From Cryptomeria japonica (Eukaryota; Streptophyta; Pinopsida; Cupressales; Cupressaceae): DNA of 64,000 nt. The stretch spans positions 763,945,413 through 764,009,412 of the forward strand of contig NC_081414.1 in the NCBI RefSeq assembly GCF_030272615.1, given 5' to 3'. The position numbers were made by a program, and so were the translations under genes. Positions within the stretch are counted from its first letter, which is position 1; each line of letters starts with the position of its first letter. Under the pieces are notes generated by a model. The model worked only from the letters and a program-made list of their open reading frames with translations. It did not search any database and was not told the origin of the DNA. Below, piece after piece: positions 36,501 to 47,689 of the stretch.

Positions 36501-37063
36501 CTTTGTTTCATGGAAGTATTTGGCACTTGTATTTGTTGTTATTTGAGCCTATGTCTTGTGTGATTAGTATTTGTCTTGGATATGAGTCTTTTTCTAATGA
36601 TTGATAATCTTGTGTATATGTTATTTGGGTTATCTTGTTAATCTTTATTTTATTGTTGAGTATATGTTTCGGGTAAAAATTCCTTGTTTATGATATTTAT
36701 TTGTGTCTTTGGGGGATAGTTGTCAGTCTAAGCTTAGTGTGTGTGGGATCTTATATCATTCTCCAGGCATAGGGGTTGGTTCCTTTGGTTCCACATGGTC
36801 GGGTGGTTGATGCCTTTTCTTCCATTGGGATTTTTTCTTAGAGTTGGATGTTCATGAGTGTGTTAGATATTTCTATTTCTCTAGATCTTGAACTATTTAG
36901 TAGGTGTATTTCACGATAATCTATTTGCAATAGATGGTGTATATCTGCATCAAAAGTACTTGTACATAGTGTAATATGTATATTGATAATGACTTAAGTA
37001 ATATTGATAGAAGAATATGGTTGTATATTGAATATGAACATTGATTATTCATGGATTTTGTAT
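33505..37063 (+). other. Long LTR-like sequence, no gene
   Basis: Starts TGTAGTGTCCCTCC, a common start of plant gypsy LTRs. Very T-rich to 35850, then a less AT-rich block at 36280-36860 with CTAGGGTGAGTTCCTAGG and GGTTCCACATGGTCGGG. No partner LTR, target duplication or convincing frame was found. It ends where the 37064 tandem duplication begins. A degenerate ~25-bp repeat of TGTTATAAATGCA type lies at 35590-35800. Confidence 0.4.
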
Positions 37064-39377
37064 ACTATCTTGTTGGGTTTTATGGTTTAAGTAATGACAT
37101 TATGTTACCCTAGGGAAATTGAAAGGTTTGAAGAAGGTAACAAAATTAAGAGTTTTATTTGTTCATATGGATATTTCCACTTGTGCACTTTAAATGATAT
37201 GTTTAATTTGTGTATATAATGAACTATTTGATTCATTATATAATTATGGAATCGGTGTAGCTTAATGTGTTATGGTTATCCTAAAAGAGAAAAAAAATTT
37301 CTCTATTTTCCTTGATTATGAGATAGTTTCTCTAGGTTTTAGTGGAAAGCATTACATAGATCCCCTTTTCATTTTTGTACCTATTGTGATGTTTCTATTT
37401 CATTATTAGTTAGCATAATCAATCCAAATTGATAGTCCATGCATGTACTTTATTACCTTAGATTTAGCATTCTATTTACATCCTTTCAATTATATTTTTA
37501 ACTCAAACAAAAATGTAATAAGACTTCTATCAGCATTCAAGCCTCTTATTAAAATTAATGATGGATCTATTGGTTTTATCCTCCTTTTAATGTGATTCAT
37601 GTGAAATTTAGGTCATTTCCTAATTTACAAAGCATAACTTATGAAACCCTAATTTTCCTACCATTACATCACTATTGTATATTACTTGAATGATATTGTC
37701 TATATAAGGGATGGTACTATAGTGTGTAAGTATTTTTTTAAGCCAATAACATATTTTCTAGTATTATGGATCATTTTAGTGACCTAAAATACTTTTTATT
37801 CCCCCCCCCCTTTCAAAATGTGCATTTTCATGTCCAAGGAAAGCCAAACTTATGAACAAATGGGAAAAAAAGGTGATGTGAAGGAGGCTCTCTCAATTCA
37901 ATTTTATGCTATCGTTCAACCTCAATGTAACACAATTTGAAGTATGTGATGTGTGAAAATAATATGAGTGGGGTATAATGGGAGGCTGGGTTTAAAAGGA
38001 GGCCTATAAAATATTAATGATAGATGTGTTAGTGCTCAAAGATGGTAGGTTGGTTTGATCTTTGAGGTTTACATATTATATGTGTGGAAGCACCAAAAAA
38101 GAAAAAAATATAGAAGGGTCAAAAAAACTGGATTTTCCCTAAAAGAGGAGTGGCTAGAAAGAAGACTAGATCAAAAACGGATATATACAAGCTAAAAATA
38201 AAAACAAAATATTCTAGATCAAAGAATAGTAGACAATTTTTGTTAAAAATTAGAAAAGGTAAACAACAAATAAAACACCTAAGAGATTGCAAGAGTTGAA
38301 CAAGAAGAAATAGTATAAAGGAATCTAATGTAAAGCATGTGGGAATATGAACCTGATTTAGTCAAAGTAATCCACAATAAGATGTATCTAGGTTTTGGAA
38401 TTGAAGATATAAGGAAGAGGTTTCATGATTGAGGAAGGTGCAAATAGATCAATTGAAAAGGAGGAATTACATCATGAGAGAAGCATGAAAATTATTTAGT
38501 CACATATAAGAGAAGAGTGTGGTGGCTATAAAATCTTAGTTTTCCATGGAAGAATAGAGAAGGTCATCCAAGGGATATTTTGAAGCTACAAGTGAGGCCA
38601 ACAGATAGTCGTGAAGAACCAGGCCACACAAGGATAAAATAAAATAGTTTGCAAGTGAGAGGGGACTAGAGAGTAGAGATAAAATGAAAATATGGGAAGG
38701 TAAAGTCCCTAATTGTATACTTGTAATGAATATATATTATTTTATAAAATAAAGAGTAATTTATTTTTATTGTTCAATGTCGCATGTGTCAAAGGTGTGC
38801 ATGAAATATATATAATAATTCTAGTCCTTTGTGCTTGTTGCTTCTTAAGTAAAGACATGTATAAACTATACATATTTTATAGAAAATACACAACATATAT
38901 GAGTAAGAGTGTGAAAACATGAATCTATATGTATGTGTAAGAATCATCAAACTGAATGGGTTAAATAAAAAATATGCAAAATAAATTAAATCCCAAAACA
39001 TCCTAGATGCAAGAGTGTAAAATAAATATTTACTATGTATAAATACTCAATATAATATGAATTAACATTATATAAAGAATAATTATCATTGAAAAATAAA
39101 TAAATAAATGTTAGCCGCAAAGGATAAACATGTAAGTTACAAGCGTATAGCCAATTTGTGTAAATAGAAATAATGTTGCTTCTAATATTAATGAGCTAGG
39201 ATAAATCATTTGATGGCATAATAACCAACATCAAAAAGTAAGATTCAAACTTAAGTCTAGACTACTAATTCATTAATCAAGTATTTCCTATATATCATTA
39301 TGTACATATGTATATCAAGTATTTTTTATAAATATGTGTGTGTATATGTATGTGTGTGTGCATGTGCATGTCTGTAA

Positions 39378-39505
<128 letters not shown>

Positions 39506-40189
39506 TTATAATTGACCATTGGGATATTTGCATCAAATATGAGATTATGCCTTGGATATGTGAATGTAACTGATGTGAAAACTAGTTCCAATGAATAAAT
39601 AAATAACATTTGCATGAACATATTTAATCTATAAAAATGCATCCTTAATCGACTATATTGAATCCAATGGGTATCAAATTATGGTGCACATCTAGTTCAT
39701 GACTACAATTATAGCATTTTGCATGTATGTAGCCTTAATCCAACTATGTGGCCTCAATCCTTGTCCATTAACCTTGAAAAAACTTGCCTCACCTTACATG
39801 TGTCATCTAAAAAATTTAGTTATTATATAAGTACTTTTGATGGCTTTCTATTGATTAGGGTGAATCCATATGACATCAAACAATCAATGCATTAATGTGT
39901 AATGTTAAATACAGTGCTAATGTGGTCATGAATGCTTTTGTTTATGTGATCTTTCTACTTATCATTAAGTGACCTGATTGTTTCTTGTTACATCTATAAA
40001 ATGACATAAGACCCTTTTTATACATAAAATATTAATTATTTAAAGGAAACCCAAATGACATATATGCCAAAAAAAAAAATAATATGTTGGATCTCAAAAA
40101 CTTAATTAGTAAAAAATGATTAAAATTGAAACTAAATGACAAGGTAATCTTTATGATCGCGACCTTAATGCAATTAATACAATTGTAAT

Positions 40190-40310
40190 TTTAATTGTTT
40201 AGCACACATTTTTAAACTTGAGAAAAGACAAATTAAAACCATTAATTGTTTAGCACACATTCTACAACTTGATAAAGGATTAACTAAAACCAATAGTATA
40301 CCACTAAAAC
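40190..40310 (+). repeat. Two ~55-bp tandem units
   Basis: TTAATTGTTTAGCACACATT recurs about 53 bp apart. Copy 2 has a single unit near 56118. Confidence 0.75.
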
Positions 40311-40442
40311 TAAACTAGCATACCTATATTTAGAGGAATATAGGTAAAGTATGCAAAAAGATATCAAGTTTGTTCATTGTTGCACTTTACAAACTATTAT
40401 AATATTATATTCTAATCAATATTAAATTATTATTATATGCTC

Positions 40443-40541
40443 AGATTTTGTTGGAATGGCTTCAGGAAGGAACAATTCGATGTTAGTGATGGAGGATATT
40501 TCTATATGGGACTAGCACCAAATTGGGCGGATTGGCGAAAA
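40443..40541 (+). pseudogene. Exon-like fragment, unknown protein
   Basis: The frame reads GFRKEQFDVSDGGYFYMGLA, then PNWADW. In the copy at 56310 the same frame survives. Changes include four at silent third positions (TTC/TTT, AGT/AGC, GAT/GAC, GCG/GCA) and about three that alter residues (N/D, R/G, R/P). That pattern suggests it was once coding. I do not recognise the protein. It lies about 1 kb upstream of F-box copy B on the same strand and has no start codon, so it would be an internal exon or a relic. Confidence 0.35.
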
Positions 40542-40648
40542 ATATATCAATACTTTGTAGAGATTTATATGTATTATAATGTAATAATATTGATAGAGGA
40601 AGAGTATTTCCAAATTTATAAATGATATATTTAACAGCAGATTCTTAA

Positions 40649-40726
40649 TGGGGCAAGACCGAAGGTTTTCTCCACCAGCTATTTCCTAGTGGTGCCCCTA
40701 GTGATTATAGTTGTAATAGGTTTTAA
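40649..40726 (+). pseudogene. Second exon-like fragment, possible C-terminus
   Basis: The frame WGKTEGFLHQLFPSGAPSDY, then SCNRF and TAA, is kept in copy 2 at 56515-56592. The replacements there are mostly conservative (Q/R, S/T, D/E, Y/F, S/G) and are clustered. An AG that could act as a splice acceptor lies just upstream. It may belong with the fragment at 40443, but the link is not shown. Confidence 0.3.
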
Positions 40727-41510
40727 AAATTAATAAAATAATGGCATATATATTAAATTGTTACTATATTATGATATTGTAGTTAATATTAAATTATTAT
40801 ATTATTATATTTAATATCTCTATTAAACTCTTGACCAAACAAAAAATTTATTAAGAGTGCATTATTATTATATTATCATATCATTATTGTATTATTATTA
40901 TATTATTATTATAATATTAGATTGAGATAATTACAAAGTTAACTGATTGCATAATGGAGATAAATAGAATTGATTGAGATCAGTTAAACTCAGAAACAGT
41001 TATCGTTGAGAGAAAAAATTCTTTTTTATGCATTTAAATGTCACAAACATATCAAATTATATGATAAATGTTCTTACACACTATGTGAGTCTAATAAACC
41101 TTCAGCATAATAAAGCTCATTAAAATGTCCAAAATAAATGCAGGAATGAACATTTCCGTATAAGTTGTATGAGAACCAATTTGGTAATCCTCATCTCTCA
41201 CCTCTTAAATCACATGAGCCAAAATTTAAGTTTCCAACTTGATGTTAGGGTTTGACAAGACCAACATAAAATGAGGCCGGGTCAATCATGGATTGAGACT
41301 TAAAAATAGAAAGAGATTAACAGGACCCATGTAATATAAAGTCGAGTGTAAGTCGGTCATATACATTAGCCCATACAAAAACAAACACAAACTCGCTGGA
41401 AAATCATAATCATTTTTTTCATTTTACAAAACAAGCTACTCCACACTACATCATTGTGAGAGCGTGGCGATCATCTTCTCTGGTTCTCAAATCTGAACTA
41501 AATTGTGAAG

Positions 41511-42092
41511 ATGGAAATCGAGCAGGAATACAAGCGAGAGGTTGGCGAGGAAGATGAATTGATGTCATGGGAATTAATACCACAGCACGTACTTGAGATG
41601 AGTATATTGCCTCTTCTTCCAATTCACTCTCTCATCCGTTTTGGTAGAGTTTGCAGAGAATGGAATAAACTATTCCACAGTTGGGAATTCATCAGGCCAT
41701 TTCTTCTCCAAGAAAGGAGTGAAGAACTCTTGAAGTTTTGCTTGCTGAAAAGAATTGTGCCATTGCCAAAAGGAGTGGAAACTCTGGAGAAAGAAGATGG
41801 GTCTGTAGTGCATACTGTTTCTGCATGGAAGTGGCCATTTTTGTTGGCAGTAGCCGCTCCTGTACAAGTAATGGAGGGATCATCGCATTGGGAGATTCGC
41901 ATATGGGAGTTAGTGATGAATGATGTTTCTGCATGATGGAAAATGGTGGCAAAGAAGCCACGACGTCATGTTGCATGCTGCAAAGTTGTTGGGGACGAAT
42001 TGTTCTTCTACCACTCACATTGTTACGCACTTCTTCCTAAAGTCACTTCATGTTCGATAAAATCTTACCACCATTTTTTGTATCTTTCATGA
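41511..42092 (+). pseudogene. F-box protein gene, copy B
   Basis: ATG at 41511 opens an acidic N-terminus (MEIEQEYKREVGEEDELM), then an F-box at about residues 22-60: WELIPQHVLEMSILPLLPIH, SLIRFGRVCREWNKLF. The F-box binds the SKP1 adaptor of SCF ubiquitin ligases. A Trp-rich segment follows as in copy A. TGA at 41934-41936 stops it after 141 codons, where copy A has TGT. The frame would otherwise reach 42092. Frame-shifted coding-like text near 42100-42180 (SCGYVGESKPLPFGPF) suggests the ancestor was longer. The 5' leader at 41400-41510 is unique to this copy. The LINE inserted 400 bp downstream. Function as a full F-box receptor is unlikely. Confidence 0.75.
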
Positions 42093-42477
42093 AGAACATC
42101 ATTTTGAAGATCTATTCGTACCAGAGATCGTGTGGGTATGTAGGAGAATCCAAGCCATTGCCTTTCGGACCATTTGTTCTTCAATGGATTTGAATTTTTA
42201 TCTGCCAATTTATGATCAAAAGTTTTAAAAATTCCTACAAAACCAAGGGCCAACTTGGGAAACAGGAAAAAATATATATCTCTGCAAAATTTTCTGCATG
42301 TTCTGTAATTTCTATATTTTAGAAGGGAGTGTTTATGCTAGTGAAATAAATGCATAGAGTTTTACTAGATAATAATAATTAGTTTTAGATTTGATTAAGA
42401 TTTTTATCGTACATGATCTTAATTACTTTATTGAGTTTAAAAGTGCTTGAGAAGTTGAAAGGAATGATGAACAAAAT

Positions 42478-42490
42478 AAAGGAATGTATT
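42478..42490 (+). repeat. LINE target-site duplication, left
   Basis: AAAGGAATGTATT, repeated with one change at 63648-63660. The unduplicated site is at 1981-1993 in F-box copy A. Confidence 0.9.
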
Positions 42491-42680
42491 TTTTTTATAT
42501 TGCATACAAGGAGATAACCGTTACAAAAAAAATTGTCTTAACTAGTAATTTACTGACTACATATGGATCGCTGATCCAAACCACTTAAAGATGTCTATAA
42601 TCAAAACTATACAAGACTATACAAGATTTTGCAAGTATCTGAAATGAACTCGAGAAGCCAGATCACATGAAAGAGGCAGA

Positions 42681-45600
42681 TCATGTTTGCCCTTGGTCCT
42701 GAAAGGCCTCTATCCAGGTCGTCCATCCAAGAGGGCCTTCCATCCACACGGCCTGCTTACCCTCAAGTAGTAGACTGAGCATCTGTGTGTGTTCCTTTAC
42801 TACATCTCTTATTTTTCCAATCTCCAGCCCAAGGCTCTCCATCGCTCGATCAACAGATTGGTGTTCTCCTGCAGCCTGCCTCCACTTGTAGCCATTTTCC
42901 AACTCATGCAAGAACATCTTGCCTTGTCCGTCTCACAGAAATCTAATGAACTGTTTCTTCTCAATGTTCATCGTGACAGCCACCTGCACAAAAATGTAAT
43001 GAACAGTGAGTCCACCAAATGACTCAGTAAGGGCCCTAGCTTTACCTTGGCACTTATCTTCATTTCTAATTTTCCATATATACCATAAGATTTCAGTGGA
43101 TAAAATATGAAAGAATAGGTTAGTAGCCTTTTTCAAACCCTTAATATACCCAATGAGAACATCTAGAATAGGAATCTGATTAGGAATAGAGATATCAAAC
43201 AACAACCAAATTTCTCTAGCAATATTACACTCAAAGAAAATGTGCCTAACAGACTCAGGAATTCTACACACATTGCATATATCACTACTACTATGATCTT
43301 TTCTGAAAGGCGGCCTATTAATAAATATCAATCATTTAAAACATTTTTTCTTGGGTGCAATGGGGTTGCTCCAAAGTCGCGAGAATATCTTCTGCCATTG
43401 TTTCACAGAGAGGTCTGCATACCACAGAGTATTAGCATATATTATAATAGATTCATCATAAGTTAGGGTATTATAAATAGTAATAGATTTGATATTCGTC
43501 ACAAAAATATTATTATTCCACATAAGATCAGAGTATCTTTCATTATTTATCTTGCAGTTCTTGGGTAGATGTTGTTCGATAGAGGTATGTTTCATCATCT
43601 TGTATGTTCTCTTTTGGGACTCCTGCAGATTATATCTATCTCTAAGGATATCCCAGCTAATAAGCCTATCGTTCTCAATAATATCTTTAAAACAACGGAT
43701 GCCTTTATTGGCCCAGGATTTGGCGGAGCGCCCTTGAGTGAGCGCAAGAGGTTTAGATGAGTGGAGAAGGTTCCACCAGATAGACCTTTCCCCATGGACA
43801 TGGTCATTGTTGTTGCCCCTACTATTGGTGATGAAAGGTCTAATACTTTCCCAGAATTTCCAAATAGACTTAAAGACACTCAAACCTTGCACTGAGACTA
43901 CAAATCCCCCAGCCACTAGGTCACAAAAGGGTAGAGATTTCTAGGACTTAGCCTTCTTTGGGATAGCTCTCATGATGTTGTTCTTTACCAAAATTTTCAA
44001 TGGTTCACTGCCCTCAAATGCCTGAAAGAACCATTTTGCAGCAAGAGCAACCCCTTGTATTCTCAAGTCCTTTAACCCGAGTCCTCCTAGACTTTTCTCT
44101 ATGTGGCACCATCCCCATTTAGCAAAGTGCATCTTTTTAGTTCCTTTCCTATTCTAACACGGGAAGTTTCTAATAGCTTTTTGTAATTCTAGGATTTGAT
44201 AGTTGGAGAACATCCAAACAGAGGAATAATAGATGTTGTATGAGGATAGAATTTTTTGACTAAATTGCACTCTACTAGCAAGCGAAAGATACTTGTTATT
44301 CCATTTATTGAGCTTCTTTTCAATTTTGCCTTTGACCCAAATCCACATCTCCTTGAGAGAGGGGGAGATTGTGAAATGAATCCCTATGTATCTTACAATC
44401 TTATTAGGCCCCCCATTGGTACCCAGAATGGTATAGCCAATCAGGAGGCTCCTCTTTCCACCCAAGTAGGCTAGATTTAGCCTGAGAGATTTTTGCCCCT
44501 GAAATCTCACCAAAGAACTTAATTTTGCACTCCAGGGCTTCCATGTTTTGTTTGGTGAGTTCTACAAAGAGTGCAGTGTCATCATCAAAATGGGTATTAA
44601 TCAATTCAGACCCATCAAGAAGCTTAACACCTCCTATTTTAGGAGATATGGTATAGTCTCTTAAAATATAGTATAGTGCATCAGAAGCTATAACAAATAG
44701 CACAGGGGCAAGAGGGCAACCCTGTCTAATAGACCTTTCGAGATTAATAACCTGAGTGAGAGACCCATTGATCTCTACCTGTGCAGACGCATCTTTAAGG
44801 AGAATCTTTACCCACTTACACAATTCCACAGGAAATCCAAAGGCTTCTAGCATCATTAAAATAAACTCCCACTCAACCCTGTCATAAGCCTTCTCAAAAT
44901 CTAAAAGAAACGTGGCCACATTCTATCCTGATACATTTGCCTAGTCCATCACCTCCCAGCTGGTAATTAGATTTTCTAGTATGAATCTTCCCTTCATGAA
45001 CCCTATTTGAGTAGGACAGATGAATTTGGGTAGCAAATTCTATAACTTGAGTGCAAGAGCCTTAGCCAAAATTTTATAGGACACATTGAGGAGAGTAATG
45101 GGTCTCCAGTTTTTTTATGAGTGACATCCTCATCTTTGGGTAGTAGCTTAATGGTCCCTTTATTAATCAATTCACCTAGAGACCCACTCGCATAAGCCTC
45201 TGCATATAGTTCCTAGAGGTCTTGGTAGATCCACTCCTCATTAGCTTTATAAAACTCAATAGGCAGTTCGTCCGAGCTCGAAGCCTTGTCATTGTTCAGG
45301 TTTCTAATGGAATTTTTAAGTTCACCCACTGAGATGGTTTCCTTCAATGCTTGAGCATTCTCCATAGTAATCCTACTGGGAATAATTGTTCTACATTTCT
45401 TTTTGGCTTCTTGTGACTTAGGGGAGTCTTCCGAGGAAAAGAGGTATTTGTAGAACAGGCAAAATGCCTTTTTAATTTCTTCTAAATCCACTAACTCTTT
45501 GTTGTCTACCCAAATCCTATCAATCTTTTCTCTAGATTGCTTCTGCTTTAGCATATTGAAAAAAAAATTGATCCTTTGTCACCAAATTGCATCCATTAAC

Positions 45601-46720
45601 TTTGGGCCCTAATCATTGCACCTTTGATTTTAACCTGTTGATGCTTCCTCAAAGAATCCCTCGCCTGAGCAACTTTGTCTGCCAATTCTACCTTGCTCGG
45701 GCTATTATGGACATCCACCTCACATCGGCACAATTCATCAGAGAGTGATTTCTCTTGCGATCTATAGTCTTTGGCTTTTTTTTGTCCAATAGTCTACAAT
45801 ACGGTCTGCCAGCTTTTAACATTTTGGTTCCATCTGCATACATGAGAATGCAATTCCTTATTTCCTTTATTGAATAATCTAATAATTTTTATGGTGACCA
45901 GCACATCCAGATCCTTAAGGAGATGGGTGTTGAGGATGAATGTATCTCCTTCTTTCCCTTGCTTAGCTGGAGTAACTCTGAACCTAATAATGGAAATCAC
46001 AGGGTGATGGTCCAAGAGTGAAGTCGGCCATACTGTCACAGCACTACCCTAATTATCTGGTATGAAGGATAAATGTTCTCTATCCACATAGAACATATCC
46101 AGTCTACAATATATTCTCCGCTTTCCTCTCTGGTAATTGCACCATGTGAACCAAATTCCTTTAGCATCCTTCTTATTACCAAGCAGTGGGTCAAAGAGCT
46201 TCCTGCAATTCTTCATTCTTTCCCAATGCAGTTTCTCCACTCCCTTCTACTCCATAGCTACACCACCACATTTATCCTCATGGCTTTCAATCATGTTGAA
46301 TTCTCCCCCAATAAACCATGGAATATCAGGGAGGGAAGCAATCCAGTCCCATAATTCGGTCCTTTCCCTATAGTCATTAGCTGCATATATTGAGCATACA
46401 CCAATGATAGTATTATTAATGTCCAGTGAGGCCCACACTACTCTGTTACACGGTGAGCACCCTTGGTTAACAATGTGATCTTTCCATTTGGAGTTGATGA
46501 GAAGCCCAACTCCCCCTCTTCCTTTATCATGGTGTGAACAAATCTTGATAGAATCTTTCCAGACGAATTCTAGATTGACCTCCAAGGTAAATTTAACCGC
46601 TTTTAATTCTTGTAACATGACAACATCAGCGTCCTTGTGCTGGTTAACAAACTTCCTAACTATTTGCTTCCTACTTGGTGACTCCAGACCTCTAATATTC
46701 CAAGAGATGCACTTCATCAT
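42681..46720 (-). pseudogene. LINE ORF2, copy 1 (endonuclease and reverse transcriptase)
   Basis: Starts MMKCISWNIRGLESPSRK at 46720. Endonuclease blocks: SWNIRGL, MLQELK, SIYAAND, GGEFNM (Glu for the usual Asp), CRLDMFYV and LLDHHPVISI. The reverse transcriptase at 44919-44404 has FLLDFEKAYDRVEW, IRQGCPLAP and FDDDTALFV, the last replacing the usual YADD. Near the end (43331-42933) CNVCRIPESVRHIFFEC is the zinc-binding motif found after many plant LINE reverse transcriptases. In the same frame past a TGA at 42933 a helical tail reaches 42681. Frameshifts and stops (e.g. near 46045, 45200, 44925) make it inactive. The encoded enzyme would nick DNA and copy LINE RNA at the nick. Confidence 0.85.
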
Positions 46721-46889
46721 AACTAAATGAGAGTTTGTATTCTTTAGCAGCCTTGAAGTTGTTAAAACTCCTGGGGAGATCTTTCTTTTCTTCAGTTTTC
46801 CTTCTATAGGAAGAACCCTTGTTCTTGGAGCCCAGTGGTCTACCTCTTATTCTTCTAGGTATGACCTTAGTGTTTTCACTATTAGTCAT
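46692..46889 (-). CDS. Small ORF with AT-hook between LINE ORF1 and ORF2, copy 1
   Basis: A 65-codon frame starts ATG directly after the ORF1 stop (TGA-ATG) and overlaps the ORF2 start by about 29 bases. It contains RRIRGRPLGSKNKG, an AT-hook-like minor-groove-binding motif. It is in the same frame as ORF1, so it may simply be the ORF1 C-terminus behind a stop. Copy 2 has the same structure, but both derive from one insertion, so that is not independent support. Confidence 0.45.
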   Translation of the reverse strand: MTNSENTKVIPRRIRGRPLGSKNKGSSYRRKTEEKKDLPRSFNNFKAAKEYKLSFSYDEVHLLEY

Positions 46890-47689
46890 TCACTCCCCTT
46901 CTTCATCGGTGTACTCCTCATTTTGAGAGTCATCCTCACCATTAGGATCCTTATATAGAATATCATATTATACAATAGCGCGTATGCACTGTTTATAGTA
47001 AAAAGAGTGTGTGCTTGTTATTTATAGGAAAACAAGTGCGTACACCCTGCTTACACCATAAGTACCCCGTATGCGCTTTTTAAACTTGTAGTACCCCATA
47101 TGCGCTTTTGATTGTTTAGGCTTGGAAATAGGCCTGGATGATAAAGCTACGGTTTGGAAGTTTGATTTCCCTCCATTTCTCTCATTTTTGACATGTTTTA
47201 TTTTAGCAACTTGGTTTATCGACTATGTCATCATCAGGTTTACACTTCATCAAGTGGGTATTTCTAAAATTTCCACCATATTTTCACCCATTATCTGAGC
47301 TTTCTAACCATATACTTTTTTAAAAATTTGAACAACAATAACATATTATTATTGAATTTCTTTTATCATTGTCTCCATAGTTCTCACAGACATAGGTGCA
47401 CCATTTTTTGAATAACTTTTGATATACTTATCCAAATTTTAAAAACTTTATATATTATTGTAGTGCACTTGATTCTTTACAATTTTTAAAAAAAAAATTG
47501 TATTTTCAATTTGTTTAGTGCAACTTATGCTTCGCGTTTGAATAGGTACCTAATTTTCAGGATGTGATCGATTGGAAAAATCATTAAAAAAAATATACTC
47601 AACAAAAAATTACAAACAAATACACATCTTCTATTGCTCAGTCTTAACTATCTTTCTTCCAAAGGATTTGTCAAAATACTAAATCTAAC

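Larger units (their letters stand above)
42491..46954 (-). mobile_element. LINE (plant L1 type), 3' part, tandem copy 1
   Basis: The element runs on the minus strand; its 3' end, with a T-run on the plus strand, touches the left target duplication. It holds ORF2 (endonuclease, reverse transcriptase, C-terminal zinc motif) and the end of ORF1. It is cut at 46954 by the tandem-duplication joint; its missing 5' part is at 61758-63647. Confidence 0.88.

Noticed and set aside
43242-46354. Plus-strand frames of 60-90 codons across the LINE
   Set aside because: They are antisense shadows of LINE ORF2, repeated in copy 2 at 58000-61500.
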